A DNA stretch of 64,000 nt from assembly GCA_039811225.1 (NCBI GenBank), contig JBDHYG010000001.1:1-64000 (forward strand). Reading direction: 5' to 3'. A program made the position numbers and the translations under genes. Below are positions 60,435 through 64,000 of this stretch, in pieces (the stretch's first letter is position 1; every line of letters starts with the position of its first letter). The stretch is from JAFDXJ01 sp039811225 (GTDB lineage: Bacteria > Bacteroidota > Bacteroidia > Chitinophagales > Chitinophagaceae). The notes below the pieces were generated by a model. The model did not search any database. It saw only the letters and a list, made by a program, of their open reading frames with translations, and was not told the origin of the DNA.

Positions 60435-63317
60435 ATGAACCTACTGGACCAGCAATCAGAAGAATTTATCTCACGCCATATCGGCACCATAGGCAGTGAA
60501 AAAGAGATGTTACAAACTATTGGCATAGATAGCCTGGATGCATTAATTGAAAAGACAGTACCTGCATCCATTCGCCTGGAAAAACCGTTGCCACTTCCGG
60601 CCCCCATGAGTGAAAATGCTTACCTGGCATCTATAAAAAATATGAGCCTGAAAAATACCCTGTACAAATCCTTTATTGGCCAGGGGTATTATGGCACTAT
60701 TACACCTTCCGTAATCCTGCGCAACGTTTTTGAAAATCCTGGTTGGTACACCCAATATACACCCTATCAGGCCGAGATATCCCAGGGCAGGCTGGAAAGT
60801 TTACTCAATTTTCAAACGATGGTCAGTGACCTTACCGGCTTACCCATTGCCAATGCTTCCTTGCTGGATGAAGCTACCGCAGCAGCTGAAGCCATGGCTA
60901 TGTTCTTTCATCATGTAAATAAATCGGAAAAGGCCACACGCCCTCGTTTTTTTGTGGATAAAGCGACATTTCCACAAACCATTGATGTGATTCGGACCAG
61001 GGCATTGCCCATTGGTGTCGAAGTTGTTTTAGGAGATTATAAAAATGCAGTTCTAGATGAAACATATTTCGGTGGCCTGGTTCAATATCCCAATGACCAG
61101 GGAGCTGTAGAAGAATATGCGGCATTCATTGATAAAATGCATGCCCTGAAAGCTTATGTGGTGATGGCCACTGATTTACTGGCCCTAACCTTATTAAAAT
61201 CACCCGGCGAATTAAATGCTGATGCAGCGGTCGGTTCAGCACAACGCTTCGGTGTACCCCTTGGCTATGGCGGGCCACATGCTGCTTTTTTTGCCACACA
61301 GGATGAATTTAAAAGAGCTATCCCTGGGCGAATTATTGGGGTAAGTATTGATGCACAAAATAACCGGGCTTTACGTATGGCGCTGCAAACCCGCGAACAG
61401 CATATCAAACGGGAAAAAGCTACCTCCAATATTTGTACGGCACAGGCATTACTGGCTAATATGGCCGCCATGTATGCCGTGTATCATGGCCCCGATGGTT
61501 TAAAAAATATTGCCCGCCGGGTACATTTCATGACATCCGCTTTAGCAAATAGCCTGGCAGCAACCGGTATTCATTTATCTCATCCGTATTATTTTGATAC
61601 CATTCATATTACCGGAATAGATTCCACATTACTCCAAAACTTTGCTGAAAAACATCATCTTAATTTCAGGTATTATACAGATGGTGCCGTAGCTATCAGC
61701 CTGGATGAAACAACCACTTTGGATGACCTCGGAAATATTCAGAAAGTATTTGAATCCGTTTTGAAAAAAAATGCACCGCAAATTTCACCCGATGCTATTG
61801 ATAATTCGAATGCATTGGCCATTCCGGCTGCTTTGATTCGGGAAAGCACTTTTCTTACTCATCCTGTTTTCAATACCCATCATAGTGAAACGCAAATGAT
61901 GCGCTATTTAAAACAATTAGAAAACAAAGACCTTTCTCTGAATACCAGTATGATTTCGCTGGGAAGCTGTACCATGAAACTGAATGCAGCCAGTGAGATG
62001 ATCCCGGTAAGCTGGAGTCATTGGGCTAATTTACATCCCTTTGCCCCACTCTCACAGGTTGAAGGCTACCAGTTATTAGTGGAAGAATTGAGTAATGCGT
62101 TATGTGCCATTACCGGTTTTGCTGCCTGCAGCCTGCAACCCAATAGTGGCGCACAGGGCGAATTTGCAGGTCTTTATACCATTATGGGTTATCATAAAAA
62201 CCAAGGTAACCATCACCGAAATGTGGTATTAATCCCCATTTCCGCGCATGGTACCAACCCGGCATCTGCTGTTTTAGCCGGCATGAAAGTGGTGGTCGTG
62301 AAAAGTGATGCAGAAGGGTATATTGATGTGGCTGATCTGAAACTTAAAGCAGAACAGCATAAGGAAAATTTGGGCGCTTTAATGGTGACCTATCCATCCA
62401 CACATGGTGTTTTTGAAGAAAGCATCAAAGAAATCTGTTCTATCATTCATGCAAATGGCGGCCTTGTTTATATGGATGGCGCCAATATGAATGCACAGGT
62501 AGGCTTAACCTCTCCAGCCAATATCGGCGCGGATGTTTGTCATTTAAATTTACATAAAACCTTTGCCATTCCCCATGGGGGCGGTGGTCCGGGTATGGGG
62601 CCCATTTGCTGCACAGCAACATTAAAACCTTTCCTCCCCGGTCATGTGTTTTTAAATGAAAATGCTGAAACACCTGCTTATGCTGTAAGTGCAGCACCTT
62701 ATGGTAGTGCCAGCATATTACTAATTTCTTATGCTTACATCCGGATGCTGGGATTGAAAGGCCTTCGCATGGCAACCGAATATGCTATATTGAATGCAAA
62801 CTATATGAAAGCAAGACTGGAAAAGTATTATCCTATTTTATTTGCCGGGAAAAACGGCACCTGTGCCCATGAATTCATCATTGACCTGCGGCCCTTTAAA
62901 GCAAGTGCCGGTATTGAAGCAGAAGATGTGGCGAAACGCTTAATGGATTATGGATTCCACGCTCCCACCCTGAGCTTTCCTGTACCGGGCACCATCATGG
63001 TAGAGCCTACCGAAAGCGAAGACAAGGCCGAACTCGATCGTTTTTGTGATGCCATGATCAGCATTTATGATGAAATCAAAGCTATAGAAGAAAATAAAGC
63101 TGACCGTACCGATAATGTTTTGAAAAATGCACCGCATACCCAACAAGTGATTTGTGCAGATGAATGGAAACATCCCTATACCAGACAGGCTGCTGCATTT
63201 CCTTTATATTATGTAGCCCAAAATAAATTCTGGCCCGCCATTGCCCGTATCAATAATACCTATGGTGACCGTAATTTGATTTGTACCTGTGAGCCAGTAT
63301 CTTCTTATGCGGAATAA
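60435..63317 (+). CDS. gcvP: Glycine dehydrogenase (aminomethyl-transferring), P-protein
   Basis: Glycine cleavage P-protein, which decarboxylates glycine and passes the aminomethyl group to H-protein lipoate. 960 residues in the single-chain form (the alpha and beta halves joined). ATG 60435 is the start; a TTG at 60405 lies inside the -7 box. The PLP lysine is in LNLHKTFAIPHGGGGPGMGP, with other blocks ITPSVILRNVFENPGWYTQYTPYQAEISQGRLE and MISLGSCTMKLNA. gcvT and gcvH are not near. Confidence 0.97.
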   Translation: MNLLDQQSEEFISRHIGTIGSEKEMLQTIGIDSLDALIEKTVPASIRLEKPLPLPAPMSENAYLASIKNMSLKNTLYKSFIGQGYYGTITPSVILRNVFENPGWYTQYTPYQAEISQGRLESLLNFQTMVSDLTGLPIANASLLDEATAAAEAMAMFFHHVNKSEKATRPRFFVDKATFPQTIDVIRTRALPIGVEVVLGDYKNAVLDETYFGGLVQYPNDQGAVEEYAAFIDKMHALKAYVVMATDLLALTLLKSPGELNADAAVGSAQRFGVPLGYGGPHAAFFATQDEFKRAIPGRIIGVSIDAQNNRALRMALQTREQHIKREKATSNICTAQALLANMAAMYAVYHGPDGLKNIARRVHFMTSALANSLAATGIHLSHPYYFDTIHITGIDSTLLQNFAEKHHLNFRYYTDGAVAISLDETTTLDDLGNIQKVFESVLKKNAPQISPDAIDNSNALAIPAALIRESTFLTHPVFNTHHSETQMMRYLKQLENKDLSLNTSMISLGSCTMKLNAASEMIPVSWSHWANLHPFAPLSQVEGYQLLVEELSNALCAITGFAACSLQPNSGAQGEFAGLYTIMGYHKNQGNHHRNVVLIPISAHGTNPASAVLAGMKVVVVKSDAEGYIDVADLKLKAEQHKENLGALMVTYPSTHGVFEESIKEICSIIHANGGLVYMDGANMNAQVGLTSPANIGADVCHLNLHKTFAIPHGGGGPGMGPICCTATLKPFLPGHVFLNENAETPAYAVSAAPYGSASILLISYAYIRMLGLKGLRMATEYAILNANYMKARLEKYYPILFAGKNGTCAHEFIIDLRPFKASAGIEAEDVAKRLMDYGFHAPTLSFPVPGTIMVEPTESEDKAELDRFCDAMISIYDEIKAIEENKADRTDNVLKNAPHTQQVICADEWKHPYTRQAAAFPLYYVAQNKFWPAIARINNTYGDRNLICTCEPVSSYAE

Positions 63318-63330
63318 AAACTTTCGGGTA

Positions 63331-63366
63331 AAAAAAATCCGCTTCGAATGAAAGCGGATTTTTTTT
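63331..63366. terminator. Bidirectional terminator between gcvP and the Omp28-like gene
   Basis: A 9-bp stem AATCCGCTT/AAGCGGATT with a 7-base loop, with A-tract before and T-tract after, so it can stop gcvP on the plus strand and the convergent minus-strand gene. Confidence 0.75.
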
Positions 63367-63379
63367 GGAAATATTTTTT

Positions 63380-64000
63380 CTAATCAAATAATTGCGTTTC
63401 ACCGGCCTTAACATCCTGCGCATTCAATACTTCAGTATAGCTGCCATTCTCTTTTATTAAAATGGCAATAATCCGGCAATTCGCTGGATTGTATGAAGCG
63501 AGGTTAAAGGTTACATTTTTCGTATATGATTCATTGTTCATCGTGGTTTTATCAGATGGAACCAGATCTCCGGAAACGCTCGTTGCGTACGAACGCAATA
63601 CCCCATTGTTCTCCCAATTATATAAAGTTTGATTTTGCCATAAGGGACTGGAATGGGATACATAGTTGGTATGAAAATAATAATTGTGTTGCGTACTGAG
63701 TAAGCTATCTTCCACCAGCATCACAGCCAGTTTTATTACGGAGCTGGAATAATTAGAAACAAAGCCGGTAGTTATTTTAGCGGATAATGTATTGCCACTA
63801 ATAGAAGATTCAATTTGCAAACCGGCAGTCGCAGTACCTGAAAGGCCGCTATTCGTTGACTGGGGCACATTAAACTGGTCTGTAACAATTTTACGATTCA
63901 CAAAACCGGTGGGAAACCCCTGGAAGCCCGGTACCAGGTCTTCTATTTGTCCGGCATAGCTGGTACCAAATGGGTCATTCACAGGATTACCTACATCATC
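63380..64000 (-). CDS. Omp28-related secreted protein (C-terminal part; start lies outside the window)
   Basis: About 206 residues reach the right edge of the window with no start. Similarity to the Omp28-related outer-membrane proteins: SVIKLAVMLVEDSLLSTQHNYYFHTNYVSHS, then LASYNPANCRIIAILIKENGSYTEVLNAQDVKAGE. Members are surface or outer-membrane lipoproteins of unknown role. No C-terminal T9SS sorting domain is visible, but the family rarely has one. Confidence 0.75.
   Translation of the reverse strand, partial: DDVGNPVNDPFGTSYAGQIEDLVPGFQGFPTGFVNRKIVTDQFNVPQSTNSGLSGTATAGLQIESSISGNTLSAKITTGFVSNYSSSVIKLAVMLVEDSLLSTQHNYYFHTNYVSHSSPLWQNQTLYNWENNGVLRSYATSVSGDLVPSDKTTMNNESYTKNVTFNLASYNPANCRIIAILIKENGSYTEVLNAQDVKAGETQLFD

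Noticed and set aside
1..64000. tRNA, rRNA, insertion sequences, phage genes and riboswitches
   Set aside because: Read through the gaps between genes for cloverleaf, transposase or aptamer signs and found none that I could support; a covariance-model search would be needed to be certain.

Overview
The window is chromosomal DNA from a Bacteroidota bacterium, most likely of the Chitinophagaceae (inference; genus not determinable by eye). The evidence is: type IX secretion (T9SS) proteins with C-terminal sorting domains, PorU-like C25 peptidases and a PorV/PorQ-like barrel, SprB-type repeats, promoters of the Bacteroidota type (TTG, about 19-22 bp, TAnnTTTG), few Shine-Dalgarno sites, and ordinary aerobic housekeeping genes. 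No rRNA, tRNA, CRISPR array, insertion sequence or phage gene was recognised. Both ends cut through genes: priA on the left and an Omp28-like secreted protein on the right.

Layout. 1-8 kb: priA (partial), plsC, a cystathionine beta-synthase-like enzyme, two tandem small exported proteins, and the three-gene proton-translocating transhydrogenase pntB-pntA2-pntA1. 8-12 kb: an O-methyltransferase with folA and thyA in one apparent operon, then proline dehydrogenase and an alkyltransferase of the Ogt/MGMT type. 12-16 kb: pdxJ, a DUF3307 membrane protein and a SatD-like protein in a head-to-tail cluster, preceded by four identical-period palindromes, with a dipeptide epimerase diverging; then a NYN-LOTUS protein. 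16-25 kb: homogentisate dioxygenase, a phosphodiesterase, a TolB-like propeller, a TPR lipoprotein, rpe, a DinB-like protein, a YedK/HMCES protein and mutL.

25-44 kb is the secretion region. A 1633-residue C25 peptidase, a PorV/PorQ-like barrel, a 1691-residue C25 peptidase and an RDD membrane protein lie head to tail on the minus strand. They are followed, across tyrS and a cupin, by a 1547-residue T9SS cargo protein built from a barrel-like enzyme domain and two copies of a roughly 430-residue adhesin-like module. 44-52 kb: a transglutaminase-like protein, an acyl-CoA thioesterase, and a complete RND efflux operon (regulator, TolC-like, adaptor, permease) whose regulator has two matching operators, one of them overlapping its own -33 element. 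52-55.6 kb: an outer-membrane barrel, an AraC regulator, an 0.9-kb stretch with a broken reading frame, and a nucleoside-diphosphate-sugar-epimerase-like protein. 55.7-64 kb: a VOC protein downstream of two tandem secreted alpha-amino-acid-ester-hydrolase-like enzymes, gcvP, and the partial Omp28-like gene.

Best candidates for something new: (1) the SatD-DUF3307 pair, where SatD looks like a class III nucleotide-cyclase fold joined to a helix-turn-helix and faces an array of four 20-bp palindromes at an exact 29-bp period; (2) the pair of PorU2-type peptidases flanking a PorV/PorQ-like partner but carrying different C-terminal signals.
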